A DNA stretch of 64,000 bases from Streptomyces sp. NBC_01571 (GCF_026339875.1 NZ_JAPEPZ010000001.1:5208001-5272000), one strand, 5' to 3'. Positions 25,411-34,716 are shown, numbered from the stretch's first letter. Numbers and translations: made by a program. The notes: generated by a model not told the origin, from the sequence alone.

Positions 25411-26250
25411 TCACCGCTCCCGCGGAGTCATCACCGGCGGCTTCTCGGCCCCCGCCCCCATCCGCCCGGCGATCCGGTCCAACGACTCGGCCACGCGTCC
25501 CAGGGCGGCCGCCATCGCGTCCTGGCTCCGGGCGATCATCTGCCGGCTCCGGCCGATCACCTCGTGGCCCCGTGCGAGCGCGTCCTGGCTCCGGGTCACC
25601 GCACGCCGCCCATGGCCGGACTCCCGCAGCGGCCGGGTGGCCTCCGCCGCCGGCCGTGCACGCCGGGCCGCCGGCCGATTGTCCCCGGCCGGCAGCGCGT
25701 CGCGCTCGGCCGACAACTCGTCGCGCGCCGCCGCCCGCGCCGCGAGTTCCTCGTCCACCAGGATGTTCCGCTCCTCGAACCGTACGAGGGCATCGGCGAC
25801 CTGCTGAGGCACGACGTAGGCGACGCTCCCGTCTGAGGCGGGTTGCACGGGGGCCGGTTCGAGGGCGTAGCAGCCGTCGCGCTGGACGGTCACGACGGTC
25901 TCGGCGACCCAGGCCTTGAAGGGCTCGCACGCGGGCTTGGCGCACCCGTCGACGAGCCTGACGAGCCCCTGCAGATTCACCATCTTCATCGACTTCTTGA
26001 GCCTGCGACCCGCGATCCTGCTCAAGCCGTCCGCTCCGTGGACGCCGCGCGCGAGATCCTCCAGACTCTGCCGGCACTCTGCCGCGACATGCCGGAGAAG
26101 GGCTTGGCGGGTGTTCGTGTACCCGAGAACCCTGGCCACGTCCGACGCCGCGAACCAGTGCTCTCCGTCCGGCAACGTCACCCTCCGTACCCGCGAGCCG
26201 GTCGCCGCGGACACGAAGTCGTCGATGTCGATCGCGTCCTGCTCGTACAT
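25411..26250 (-). CDS. BRO-N domain protein (prophage antirepressor-like)
   Basis: Residues 15-115 form a BRO-N domain: HWFAASDVARVLGYTNTRQA, MVNLQGLVRLVDGCAKPACE and FKAWVAETVVTVQRDG. BRO-N is typical of phage antirepressors and binds DNA. Residues 135-265 are a long charged helical region with repeated ARSQDA/GRSRQMIARSQD phrases, probably a coiled coil. Together with the broken sigma factor and the nearby tRNA-Arg this could be the residue of an old prophage or element. However, BRO-N proteins are also common as single chromosomal genes in Streptomyces. Confidence 0.75.
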   Translation of the reverse strand: MYEQDAIDIDDFVSAATGSRVRRVTLPDGEHWFAASDVARVLGYTNTRQALLRHVAAECRQSLEDLARGVHGADGLSRIAGRRLKKSMKMVNLQGLVRLVDGCAKPACEPFKAWVAETVVTVQRDGCYALEPAPVQPASDGSVAYVVPQQVADALVRFEERNILVDEELAARAAARDELSAERDALPAGDNRPAARRARPAAEATRPLRESGHGRRAVTRSQDALARGHEVIGRSRQMIARSQDAMAAALGRVAESLDRIAGRMGAGAEKPPVMTPRER

Positions 26251-26518
26251 CGAGCATCACCTCCACGCCGGAAATTAGGCGAGGAAGCGGGCAACTCCTC
26301 TGGACATCAACGACGTTCACCCGATAGGCGACAGAAGGATCGATTCGTCGCAACCAGCCCCACCCGGGAGGGCCGCCGGTCCGACGACGCAGAACGCGGA
26401 TTCCGCCCAGGACGCGGCACGTCCACCGCCATGTCGCGGCTCCGGAAGCCGTCGGGTGTAACGCGGCGGGACCCCCACGGCGTGTAAGAGGTGACGTTCG
26501 ACCACGAAAGGACACACG

Positions 26519-26899
26519 GTGAGGGAAGCACCCGCGGACTACCTGGAGTTCGCAGTCGCCCGCAGCGGGCCTCTGTTCCGGACCGCCTGTCTGCTCACAG
26601 GTGACTGGCACCTCGCCGAGGACCCGGTTCAGGAAACTCTCGCCAAGATGTACCGCTCCTGGCGGCGGATCAGCCGTGCGGAATCCCCGGTGGCCTACGC
26701 CGACACCGTGCTGGTGCGGACCTTCATCTCCCAGCGCCGCCCGCAGCTCCACCGAGCGCCCCAGCGACCGGCTTCCCGACGCGGCCGGCCCGGGGCAGGA
26801 CGCTGAGCTGCGGATGGCCCTGCTGGACGGCTTGGCCGGATGACGGCCAAGGACCGTGCCGTGTTGGTGCTCCGCTACTGGGAGGACCGCTCGGGACGT
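26519..26899 (+). pseudogene. Frameshifted and truncated SigE-family sigma factor
   Basis: GTG 26519, after GAAAGGAC, opens a SigE-type N-terminus: DYLEFAVARSGPLFRTACLL, then DWHLAEDPVQETLAKMYRSW. Near 26745-26765 the similarity moves to another frame (ERPSDRLPDAAGPGQDAELR), and near 26840 to a third (MTAKDRAVLVLRYWEDRS). It stops at about 26893, before the helix-turn-helix of region 4. Two frameshifts and loss of region 4 mean no working sigma factor is made. An intact member of the same family lies at 34792-35355. Confidence 0.72.
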
Positions 26900-27160
26900 C
26901 GGTTGACGTTCAGGCCCCTGCCGGGACCGCCCGAAGATCAACCCACAGCCACCCTGCTCGGCCCTACAGACACACCGTCATACCGCCCGCGATCCACCGA
27001 CCAGCCGCTACCCGACCACGAACTCGGTCCTGTGATCCGTACGCGCGTGCAGCACGGTCGTGTACCGCCGCCCACGGGAGGGGCGGCGAAGCCCTCCCCA
27101 GCGAGTCAAAGATGATCCTGATCGGCGATGTCCGGGGCGTTGATGTCACCCGCTGATGTC
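26900..27160. other. Degenerate spacer between the sigma pseudogene and tRNA-Arg
   Basis: About 260 bases with no credible gene. The open frame running through it is Pro/Arg-rich and has no ribosome site. It may be decayed remains of the sigma gene's 3' flank. Confidence 0.4.
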
Positions 27161-27193
27161 AAAGGCCCCGCCGGTTCAACCGGCGGGGCCTTT
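27161..27193 (-). terminator. Terminator of tRNA-Arg
   Basis: AAAGGCCCCGCCGGTT (27161-27176) is complementary to AACCGGCGGGGCCTTT (27178-27193), giving a long GC-rich hairpin with T/A tails just downstream of the minus-strand tRNA. Confidence 0.8.
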
Positions 27194-27201
27194 GAGCTGT
27201 G

Positions 27202-27274
27202 TGCACTCGGCAGGATTCGAACCTGCAACCTTCTGATCCGTAGTCAGATGCTCTATCCGTTAAGCTACGAGTGC
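27202..27274 (-). tRNA. tRNA-Arg (anticodon ACG)
   Basis: On the minus strand the acceptor arm GCACTCG/CGAGTGC closes the 73-base gene. The anticodon stem TCTGA/TCAGA holds the loop CTACGGA with anticodon ACG, and the T arm has GGTTCGAATCC. CCA is not encoded. Confidence 0.93.
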
Positions 27275-27423
27275 CTGTTCTGTTGTTCTATCGCTGTCCC
27301 GCTTCCGGGCTTTTGACCCGCTCGCGGCGACAGGAAGAACATTACATGACTGCCGCCGCCATGTGAAATCCATTAGCCACACCCCTTGTGAGCTGGGCAA
27401 ACGCGCTTCCGGGGGGCGTAACG

Positions 27424-27457
27424 CCGAAGCCCCGGTCCAGAGGGACCGGGGCTTCGG
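27424..27457 (-). terminator. Terminator of tRNA-Ser(GCU)
   Basis: CCGAAGCCCCGGTCC (27424-27438) and GGACCGGGGCTTCGG (27443-27457) form a perfect 15-base stem with a 4-base loop just downstream of the minus-strand tRNA. Confidence 0.85.
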
Positions 27458-27466
27458 ATCTTGCTG

Positions 27467-27557
27467 CGGAGGCGGAGGGATTTGAACCCTCGATGGGCTT
27501 TAAGGCCCAAACCGCATTAGCAGTGCGGCGCCATAGACCGGACTAGGCGACGCCTCC
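27467..27557 (-). tRNA. tRNA-Ser (anticodon GCU)
   Basis: The acceptor arm is GGAGGCG/CGCCTCC. The anticodon stem CCGCA/TGCGG holds loop CTGCTAA with anticodon GCT. A long variable arm (GGGCCTTAAAGCCC) marks a class II tRNA, and GGTTCAAATCC is the T loop. The length is 91 bases. Confidence 0.93.
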
Positions 27558-27726
27558 AGCACTACCGCCCGCGCGAGCGCGGGTGGTGCGTTGCAGATGA
27601 TGACACAGCCGGGTGGGCTGTCACCAATCGGCTCCTACGGTACTAGGCAGGCGGGCCGCAGAGCAAAGCCCCCCAGGCCCTCGGGGCGTCGCGCAACCGC
27701 GTGGGGCGCGGGGCGTTAGTCAGGTC

Positions 27727-28305
27727 ATGTCGCGTCCTTCCGTCACCATCTCCCGGCCCCCTCTCTCCTCCCGGCTCCTCCTCTCCCCGCGGCTCGCGTT
27801 CGTCACCGCCGCCACCGCCGTGTCCGTCTCCGCCGTGCTGTCCGCCGTGCCCGCCGCCGCACACGCGGACGCCGGGGCGGGAGAAGGCCGGCACAGCGAG
27901 GCCACGCGTCCGCAGGCGCCCCGCACGGGATCCGTCCTCGCCGTCCTGATGCCTCCGCCGGTCCGCGCGGACGACTCCGGGGACCGGCTGACCGTCACCG
28001 TCCGCCACCTGACAGGCACCGGCGACAGAACGTACGACCTGCGGTGTCATCCGGCCGGCGGCAGCCACCCCGCCCCGGAGCAGGCGTGCGAGACGCTCGA
28101 CCGGCGGACGACCTGGGGGAAGGACCCCTTCGCCCCCGTCGCGCCCGGCACGATCTGCACGATGGTCTACGGGGGACCGGCCACCGCCCACGTGACCGGG
28201 ACCTGGGCCGGCCGGCCCGTCGACGCCCGGTTCGACCGCGCCGACGGGTGCCAGATCGCCCGCTGGGACGCCCTGGTACCGATGCTGCCGGACACCGGTG
28301 CGTAG
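27727..28305 (+). CDS. Secreted subtilisin-inhibitor-like (SSI family) protease inhibitor
   Basis: I start at ATG 27727. The first 48 residues are a signal peptide with a long hydrophobic stretch ending PAAAHA. The mature part has the SSI pattern of four cysteines: YDLRCHPAGGSHPAPEQACE, TICTMVYGGP and DGCQIARWD, with VTGTWAGRPVDARFDRADGC. In SSI the bait loop reads C-P-M-V-Y, so P1 would be Met in TICTMVY, suiting subtilisin-like and chymotrypsin-like enzymes. SSI proteins control extracellular proteases during aerial growth. At 192 residues it is longer than classical SSI (about 144), with an extra N-terminal segment. Confidence 0.82.
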   Translation: MSRPSVTISRPPLSSRLLLSPRLAFVTAATAVSVSAVLSAVPAAAHADAGAGEGRHSEATRPQAPRTGSVLAVLMPPPVRADDSGDRLTVTVRHLTGTGDRTYDLRCHPAGGSHPAPEQACETLDRRTTWGKDPFAPVAPGTICTMVYGGPATAHVTGTWAGRPVDARFDRADGCQIARWDALVPMLPDTGA

Positions 28306-28617
28306 TAGCGCGGTACCGCTGCCGGACCCCGGCGTGCGGTGGCGCGGTTGCCGCTGCCGGACGGTGGCGTGGTGGCCACTGCCGGACCGCACCGGGGTCC
28401 GGCGGAGGGCATAGCAGGATCATGGTTCGGGGGAGGGCGAAATGCACAGTCACAGGTTCTACGTCTCATCTGCGTCGGTTCTGCGTGCGACCTCCCTCTC
28501 ATCCGGCATCGCGAGCGGAACCTCTGCCCGTAGACTCCCTCGCGTGACACGCTGCGGGCAGGTTGGCAAGATGGCCCTCGCGGTCGGCAAGGTGCGGTAA
28601 CAGGGAGGAAGCGTCTC
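28306..28617. repeat. Spacer with imperfect tandem repeats (GCGGT-CCGCTGCCGGAC)
   Basis: After the SSI gene the phrase GCGGTACCGCTGCCGGAC recurs as GCGGTTGCCGCTGCCGGAC and GGTGGCCACTGCCGGAC within about 28308-28390, at 30-35 base steps. The rest of the 312-base spacer is the leader of the PAS protein, with AGGGAGGAAG at 28603-28612. No gene is seen. Confidence 0.45.
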
Positions 28618-31600
28618 GTGAGCAGCAGGCCATCCCGAGGCGCTGCTCGCCTCGCAGCCATACTGGACGCGCTGCCCGACGCGTTGGTGCTGGTCAACGC
28701 CAATGGGACCGTCGTCAACGCCAACACCATCGCCCTGGAGGCCTTCGAGGCCCCGGGCACCGCTCTGGTGGGACGGGGCCTGCTCGATCTGCTCCCCCAG
28801 TTCGACTCGCGGCTGATCCCCGGGTCCATGCGCAGGCCCGACACCATCGACGAGCGCGGGCGGACCAAGCCGACCCGGATGGTCGCGCGGCGGACCGACG
28901 GGAGCGAGTTCCCGGTCGAGGTCACCAGCGCGAATCTGGAGGACGGCCAGCAGGCCTACGACAGCCACGGCTACACCGCCGACGAACTGCTCATGCTCGT
29001 CGTACGCGATCTGTCGGGCACCGTCGACACCGAGGCCGAACTCGCGCGTTCGCAGCGCCAGACCGAGATGATCCTGCGGGCCGCGGCCGAGGGCGTCGTC
29101 GGGACGGACACCGAGGGGCGGGTCGTTCTGGTCAATCCGGCGGCCGCCCAGATACTGGGATACCGGGCCAGCGACCTCGGCGGGCAGGACCTGCACTCCC
29201 TCATCCTGCACTCGCGCGCCGACGGTGAGGCCTTCGCGTACGAGGAGTCCCCGCTCGCCGACACCCTGCGCTCCGGGCGCAAGCACCGGGTGCGCGGGCA
29301 GGTGCTGTGGTCCAAGTCCGGGGCCAAGGTCCCGGTCGACCTCACGACCGCTCCGGTCCGGGACGGGGACCAGCTCGTCGGCGCCGTGATGACCTTCACC
29401 GACCGCCGGCCGTACGACACCCTCGTCGAGGAGAAGGACACCGAGGCCACCCGGCACGCCGAGGAGCTCGCGCGGATCGGTGAGGAGCACGCCGGGGAAC
29501 TCGACGCGCTGCGCGAACAGCACGCGGCCGAACTGGCCGAGGTGCGCGAGAGCCACGAGGAGGAACTCGCCGCGGGCGACGAGCGGTACGCGGCGCTCGG
29601 CGAGCGCGAGAAGGACCGCTACGAGGCGCTGGCCGCCCGGCACGACCAGCTGCTCGCCGTGCTCGGGCAGTCCCTGCGCGGGCCCCTCGACCAGCTGCGC
29701 GGCGAACTGTCGAAGCTCGCCGCCGACGACGCCGGTCAGCTGTGGCCCGAGGCCAACCAGGTCCTGCACCACCTCGCCGCCGGCTACTCGCGGATCACGA
29801 CGCTGGTCGACAACGTGCTCGGCTACCAGCGGCTCGACTCCGGCGCCGAACAGATCGTCCGTACGAACGTCATGCTCGACGCGGTCGTCGCGGCCGGTGT
29901 CGACGGCGCCGTCGAACTGATCGGGCCCGGGCGCGTGCAGTTCGCCGTGCACGCGCCGCCCATCGAGGCCGAGGTCGACGCCGGGCTGCTGGCGAGGGCC
30001 CTCGCGCATCTCGTCGCGGACGTCGCGGGCGTCGACGCGACCGGCAACACGCCGGTGTCCGCGGGCGGCTACATGGACAACACCGTCGTGGTCGCGGCGG
30101 CGCAGCGCGGCGAGGTCGTACGGATCGAGGTGCGCGGGCCGTACGCCGGGGGCGACCCGGTGCACGAGCCGATCGTGCGCGGGATCGTGCGCGCGCACGG
30201 CGGTGTGCTGCAGACGCACGAGGTGCCCGGCATGAGCGGCAGCGCGTTCGTGCTGGAGGTGCCGATCGGCACCGGCGCCGGGGCGGTCGTGCCCCCCGTC
30301 ACGGCCATGCCGCAGATCGAGGCCCCGGTCTCCACCGGCGCCGAGGTCGCGCTGCCCGAGCAGGCCTCGCACCAGGGCGGTGGCAGGCGGCGCGCCCGGC
30401 GGTCCTCCGTGGACGCCTTCCTGGAGAGCGAGGTCGCCGCCGCGGAGCCGGTGGCGACCGAGAGCGGCGCGGTCGCTCCCACCGGACGGCGCCGCCGGCG
30501 CGCGGCCGGCGAGCAGGGCGCCGTCGAGGTGTCCGTGCCCGCGCAGGGATCGGGCGCCGAGCTCTCCGGTGACGACGGCTCGGGTGGTACCGGCCGTCGG
30601 CGCGGGCGGCCGAGTGCCGTCGAGGACGCGGGTGACGGCGGGACCGAGGCCGTCTCCGAGGGCGCGGTCGTCATGGCGGGCGAGCACGGGGCGGGGACCG
30701 CTGCCGTGGGTACGGGACTGGGTGGGACGGTGCCTCCGCAGGGAGTGCCCGTGCCGTCCGGGCCGGCCGGGTCGTCCGGGCGGCGTGCCCGGCGCGACGG
30801 CGAACAGCACGCGCTGCCGCCCGCGCTGCCCGTGGCCGCCGGCGCTCCGAACGCTCAGGGTGCACCGGGCGACCAGGGTCTGCGCGAGGCCGGCGGGACT
30901 GCCGAGGGTTCCGGTACGCAGGCCGGCGGGCGGCGCCGGCGCGCGCTGGCCGCGGCGGCCGAACGCGCCGCGGCCGCCCAGGAGACCGGCGCCCGTCCCG
31001 CGTTCGCGCTTCCGCCCGCGGACGCGGACCGTTCACCCGAGTACATCCAGGCCCAGCAGGCGCAGCAGGCCCAACTCGCCCAGCAGCGGCTCCTGGAGCA
31101 GGGCGGCGACGCCGTCGGCGCCGGGCACGTCCACGGCGGCGAAGGCCGTCACGACGTGATGTCCGCCGGCTCGGCCGACGAGCACACCCCGCCCCAGCCG
31201 CACCCCGTTTCCGCGCCGTCGGGTCGGCGCCGCGCGCAGCAGGCGCCGGCTCCGGCCCAGCCGGGCACGGTCCCGCCGGGTGCGGTTGCGCCGGGTGCGA
31301 TCCCGTCGCCCCAGGTCCAGTCGGCGCCGGTCCAGCAGGGTGCCGTCCCGCCCGGTGGCCGGCCCGGACCTGCGGGAGCACCCGCGCAGGGCGGCGTCCC
31401 GGCACAGTCGCCCCCCATGCCGGGACTCCCCGGACAGGCCGTCCCCGCGCAGGCCCGGCCCGCCGCGGCCGCGGCACCCCAGGCCTGGCCGGCCCCGAAC
31501 ACCGAGGACACCTCCGGTGTCGGGGCCCCCAGCCCCGTGCGGCCCGGCGCCCCCGCGGCCCCCGTGCCTCCCGCCGTGGCCGCCTCCCAGCCGCAGCTCC

Positions 31601-32853
31601 GGCCGGAGGGCCCTGCCCAGGGCGCCCCTCTGCCACCCGAACTGCCCGCGCAGCCCCAGCCCCCGACGCGACCCCAGCCGCAGGCGCAGGCACGGATCGC
31701 CCAGCCGCTGCCCGCCGAGGCCGCCGCGCCCGTCGACCCCAACTCGACGCAGGGCCGGGCGATCAGCGTGCGGACGCTCGGGCAGGGGGTCCCGTTCGCC
31801 CGCCAGGCCGCCCCGAACGGATCGCAGGCACCGTCGCAGCCGCAGTCCGCCACGCCTCCCCCGCACCAGACGAACGGCTCCGGCCGCCGCCGCAAGCTCG
31901 GTACACCCCCGGAGCCCGTCGTCGAGCGCCCGGAGACCGCGGCCCGTGCGCACCCGACGGCCGGTCAGACCCCCGGGGCCCGGCCGCCCGGCGCGACCGA
32001 CGGCGCGGGACGTTCGTACGCCATAGGAGCCCCGGACAAGAACGCCGACGAGGGCCCCGAGCCGCTGGACGGTCCCGGCGGCGCGGTCGAGGTCGCCGAC
32101 CAGCCGCACCCGCGGCCGGTGGACGACGAGCTGCCGCCCGAGCCGCTGGACAACCCGCGCCGGCTGCTGGTGTGGCCCGCTCCGGACGTGACGACCCAGC
32201 AGGCGCTGAGCGACCGCGGGTACCGGCCCGTCATCGTGCACTCGCGCGAGGAGGTCGACGCGCAGATCGCCGCGTTCCCGGCCGCGCTCTTCGTCGACCC
32301 GCTGACCGGTCCGATCACCCGCACGGCACTCCAGTCGCTGCGCCAGGCCGCCGTCGCCGCCGAGGTGCCGGTGCTGGTGACGGCGGGGCTCGGGCAGGCG
32401 ACGCGCGAGGCGGCATACGGCGCCGATCCCGCCGTACTCCTGAAGGCGCTGGCGCCCCGGGACTCCGAGCAGCACCCGCCGCGCGTGCTGCTCATCGAGG
32501 AGCACGCGGAGATCGCGCTGGCGCTGACCTCGACCCTGGAGCGGCGCGGCATGCAGGTCGCGCGGGCGTCCACGGACGAGGACGCGGTGACGCTGGCCTC
32601 GCAACTGCGGCCGAACCTGGTCGTGATGGATCTGATGCAGGTACGGCGCCGGCGTGCCGGAATCGTCGACTGGCTGCGGGCGAACGGGCAGTTGAACCGC
32701 ACCCCGCTCGTCGTCTACACCGCCGCGGTCGACCCGGCCGAACTGCCGCGGCTCGCCGCGGGGGAGACGGTACTGTTCCTCGCCGAGCGTTCGACCAGCG
32801 CCGAGGTGCAGGACCGGATCGTCGACCTGCTGGCGCGGATCGGCACCAACTGA
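28618..32853 (+). CDS. Large PAS / pseudo-histidine-kinase / receiver protein
   Basis: The 1411-residue protein starts at GTG 28618. Two PAS domains lie at about 10-130 (ILDALPDALVLVNANGTVVN) and 140-270 (ILRAAAEGVVGTDTEGRVVL). A charged coiled coil occupies 275-345. A kinase-like core follows in which the H box reads VLGQSLRGPLDQL, with Gln where the phospho-His should be. No N box or DGPGI is found. Residues 560-1160 are Pro/Ala/Gln-rich with RRRRR-type clusters. The end (about 1195-1410) has a receiver-like domain, RVLLIEEHAEIALALTSTLE with NLVVMDLMQV. The parts argue for a scaffold or sensor that does not autophosphorylate. The PAS ligand is unknown. Confidence 0.8.
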   Translation: MSSRPSRGAARLAAILDALPDALVLVNANGTVVNANTIALEAFEAPGTALVGRGLLDLLPQFDSRLIPGSMRRPDTIDERGRTKPTRMVARRTDGSEFPVEVTSANLEDGQQAYDSHGYTADELLMLVVRDLSGTVDTEAELARSQRQTEMILRAAAEGVVGTDTEGRVVLVNPAAAQILGYRASDLGGQDLHSLILHSRADGEAFAYEESPLADTLRSGRKHRVRGQVLWSKSGAKVPVDLTTAPVRDGDQLVGAVMTFTDRRPYDTLVEEKDTEATRHAEELARIGEEHAGELDALREQHAAELAEVRESHEEELAAGDERYAALGEREKDRYEALAARHDQLLAVLGQSLRGPLDQLRGELSKLAADDAGQLWPEANQVLHHLAAGYSRITTLVDNVLGYQRLDSGAEQIVRTNVMLDAVVAAGVDGAVELIGPGRVQFAVHAPPIEAEVDAGLLARALAHLVADVAGVDATGNTPVSAGGYMDNTVVVAAAQRGEVVRIEVRGPYAGGDPVHEPIVRGIVRAHGGVLQTHEVPGMSGSAFVLEVPIGTGAGAVVPPVTAMPQIEAPVSTGAEVALPEQASHQGGGRRRARRSSVDAFLESEVAAAEPVATESGAVAPTGRRRRRAAGEQGAVEVSVPAQGSGAELSGDDGSGGTGRRRGRPSAVEDAGDGGTEAVSEGAVVMAGEHGAGTAAVGTGLGGTVPPQGVPVPSGPAGSSGRRARRDGEQHALPPALPVAAGAPNAQGAPGDQGLREAGGTAEGSGTQAGGRRRRALAAAAERAAAAQETGARPAFALPPADADRSPEYIQAQQAQQAQLAQQRLLEQGGDAVGAGHVHGGEGRHDVMSAGSADEHTPPQPHPVSAPSGRRRAQQAPAPAQPGTVPPGAVAPGAIPSPQVQSAPVQQGAVPPGGRPGPAGAPAQGGVPAQSPPMPGLPGQAVPAQARPAAAAAPQAWPAPNTEDTSGVGAPSPVRPGAPAAPVPPAVAASQPQLRPEGPAQGAPLPPELPAQPQPPTRPQPQAQARIAQPLPAEAAAPVDPNSTQGRAISVRTLGQGVPFARQAAPNGSQAPSQPQSATPPPHQTNGSGRRRKLGTPPEPVVERPETAARAHPTAGQTPGARPPGATDGAGRSYAIGAPDKNADEGPEPLDGPGGAVEVADQPHPRPVDDELPPEPLDNPRRLLVWPAPDVTTQQALSDRGYRPVIVHSREEVDAQIAAFPAALFVDPLTGPITRTALQSLRQAAVAAEVPVLVTAGLGQATREAAYGADPAVLLKALAPRDSEQHPPRVLLIEEHAEIALALTSTLERRGMQVARASTDEDAVTLASQLRPNLVVMDLMQVRRRRAGIVDWLRANGQLNRTPLVVYTAAVDPAELPRLAAGETVLFLAERSTSAEVQDRIVDLLARIGTN

Positions 32854-32940
32854 CCTCGCGCGCGGCGCGCTCCGGCGTCCGTGGAGGGCCCTGCCTGTGT
32901 GCGGGGCCCCGGCGTCCGTACGGTGATGACCTGTGCGTAT

Positions 32941-32974
32941 GCCGGGCGGGGAGCCGTGGAGGCGCCCGCCCGGC
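32941..32974. terminator. Bidirectional stem-loop between convergent genes
   Basis: GCCGGGCGGG (32941-32950) and CCCGCCCGGC (32965-32974) form a perfect 10-base stem between the PAS protein stop and the acyl-CoA ligase stop. Confidence 0.65.
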
Positions 32975-32983
32975 GTAGGGGGG

Positions 32984-34639
32984 TCAGAGCCTGGTCACGT
33001 CCAGCGCGCCCTCGGCGTACTGCCTGCGCAGCACCTTCTTGTCGAACTTGCCGACGCTCGTCTTGGGGACCGCCCCGATGATCGTCCAGCGCTCGGGGAG
33101 CTGCCACTTCGCGATCCTGCCCTCGGTGGCGAGGAAGGCGCGCAGCGTCGCGAAGTCGGCGGTGGAGCCCTCCCTGAGGACGACGGTGGCGAGGGGGCGC
33201 TCGCCCCACCTGTCGTCGGGGACTGCGACGACGGCGGCCTCGGCGACGTCCGGGTGGGACATCAGCGCGTTCTCCAGGTCGACCGAGGAGATCCACTCGC
33301 CGCCCGACTTGATGACATCCTTGGCGCGGTCGGTGAGGGTCAGGAAGCCGTCGTGGCTGATGGTGCCGACGTCACCGGTCTTGAGCCAGCCGTCCTCGCT
33401 GAACTTGTCGGCGGGCCGGAGGGGTTCGGTGCCCTGGCCGCCGTAGTACGCGCCGGCGATCCACGGACCGCGCACCTCCAGCTCGCCCGCGGACTCGCCG
33501 TCCCAGGGGAGCCGTTCGCCGCCGGGGCCGGTGAGACGGGCCTCGACACCGGCCGGGAAACGGCCCTGGGTGAGGCGGTAGGCGAACTCCTCCGCGGTGC
33601 CCACGACACTGGCCGGCGGCCGGGCGACGGTGCCCAGCGGGGACGTCTCCGTCATGCCCCAGGCGTGGCAGACCCGCATCCCCAGCTTGTCGAAGGCCTC
33701 CATGAGCGAGGGCGGACAGGCCGAGCCGCCGATCGTGACCTGGGTGAGGGAGGAGACGTCCCGGGGCTTGGCGTGCAGTTCGCCGAGCAGTCCCTGCCAG
33801 ATGGTGGGGACGGCCGCGGCGTGCGTCGGCCGTTCGGCCTCGATCATCTCGGCGAGCGGCGCCGGCTGGAGGAAACGATCCGGCATGAGGAGGTTCACGC
33901 CGGACATGAACGTGGCGTGCGGCAGCCCCCAGGCGTTGACGTGGAACTGCGGGACCACGACGAGGGAGGTGTCCTGGTCGGTGAGGCCCATCGACTGGGT
34001 CATGTTGACCTGCATGGAGTGCAGGTAGATCGAGCGGTGGGAGTAGACGACGCCCTTGGGGTCGCCGGTGGTGCCGGAGGTGTAGCACATGGCCGCGGCG
34101 GCGCGTTCGTCCAGCTCGGGCCAGTCGTACGCGGTCGGCTTCCCCGCGATGAGCTCCTCGTACTCGTGCACCCGCACGCTCGCTCCGGCGAGCAGTGAAC
34201 GGTCGCCGGGACCCGACACGACGACGTGCTCCACCGTCGGCAGATGGGGGAGCAGGGGTGCGAGCAGCGGCAGCAGGGAGCCGTTGGCGACGATCACGCG
34301 GTCGGCGGCGTGCCGGACGATGAACACCAACTGCTCGGCGGGGAGGCGGAGGTTGAGGGTGTGCAGGACCGCGCCCATGGAGGGGATCGCGAAGTACGCC
34401 TCGACGTGCTCGGCGTTGTTCCACATGAGGGTCGCGACTCGGTCGTCGTCCACGACGCCGAGGTCCTCGCGCAGCGCGTGCGCCAACTGGGCCGCACGGA
34501 CGCCGATCTCGGCGTAGGAACGGCGCTGCGGCTCTCCCTCACCCGTCCAGGTGATCACCTGTGATGTGCCGTGGATGGCCGACCCGTGGGTCAGGATCCT
34601 CGAGATCAGCAGCGGTACGTCCTGCATCGTGCTCAGCAC
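32984..34639 (-). CDS. Fatty acyl-CoA ligase (AMP-binding, long/medium-chain type)
   Basis: I start at GTG 34639 with GGGAGGA upstream, dropping 21 residues. The 551-residue enzyme has the P-loop-like AMP-binding signature MCYTSGTTGDPKGVVYSH, VVPQFHVNAWGLPHA, the adenine site CHAWGMTETSPLG, the hinge KFSEDGWLKTGDVG and a C-terminal lysine in KTSVGKFDKKVLR. It activates a fatty or related acid to its CoA ester. It could supply the nearby five-gene operon but is in a separate unit, with an 18-base palindrome upstream. Confidence 0.88.
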   Translation of the reverse strand: MLSTMQDVPLLISRILTHGSAIHGTSQVITWTGEGEPQRRSYAEIGVRAAQLAHALREDLGVVDDDRVATLMWNNAEHVEAYFAIPSMGAVLHTLNLRLPAEQLVFIVRHAADRVIVANGSLLPLLAPLLPHLPTVEHVVVSGPGDRSLLAGASVRVHEYEELIAGKPTAYDWPELDERAAAAMCYTSGTTGDPKGVVYSHRSIYLHSMQVNMTQSMGLTDQDTSLVVVPQFHVNAWGLPHATFMSGVNLLMPDRFLQPAPLAEMIEAERPTHAAAVPTIWQGLLGELHAKPRDVSSLTQVTIGGSACPPSLMEAFDKLGMRVCHAWGMTETSPLGTVARPPASVVGTAEEFAYRLTQGRFPAGVEARLTGPGGERLPWDGESAGELEVRGPWIAGAYYGGQGTEPLRPADKFSEDGWLKTGDVGTISHDGFLTLTDRAKDVIKSGGEWISSVDLENALMSHPDVAEAAVVAVPDDRWGERPLATVVLREGSTADFATLRAFLATEGRIAKWQLPERWTIIGAVPKTSVGKFDKKVLRRQYAEGALDVTRL

Positions 34640-34698
34640 GGCGTCCTCCCGGGGGCGACATTGCCTACGCGGTGTTAAGGGTTGCGCTGATTCTGCGC

Positions 34699-34716
34699 AC
34701 ATACCGCGCGGTATGT
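34699..34716. promoter_or_regulatory. 18-base perfect palindrome upstream of the acyl-CoA ligase gene
   Basis: ACATACCGCGCGGTATGT is its own reverse complement and lies 60-77 bases before GTG 34639. TetR regulators of lipid metabolism commonly use such TACCG-CGGTA sites; which regulator binds here is not known. Confidence 0.6.

Noticed and set aside
24416..26941. An 841-codon open frame on the minus strand across several genes
   Set aside because: It runs across DUF2797, the BRO-N gene and the sigma remnant in a different frame, with Arg/Gly/Pro-rich nonsense composition. It is a by-product of high GC.
28308..28390. Possible operator cluster before the PAS protein
   Set aside because: The repeats start right at the SSI stop codon, over 200 bases from the PAS start, and look like simple duplication.
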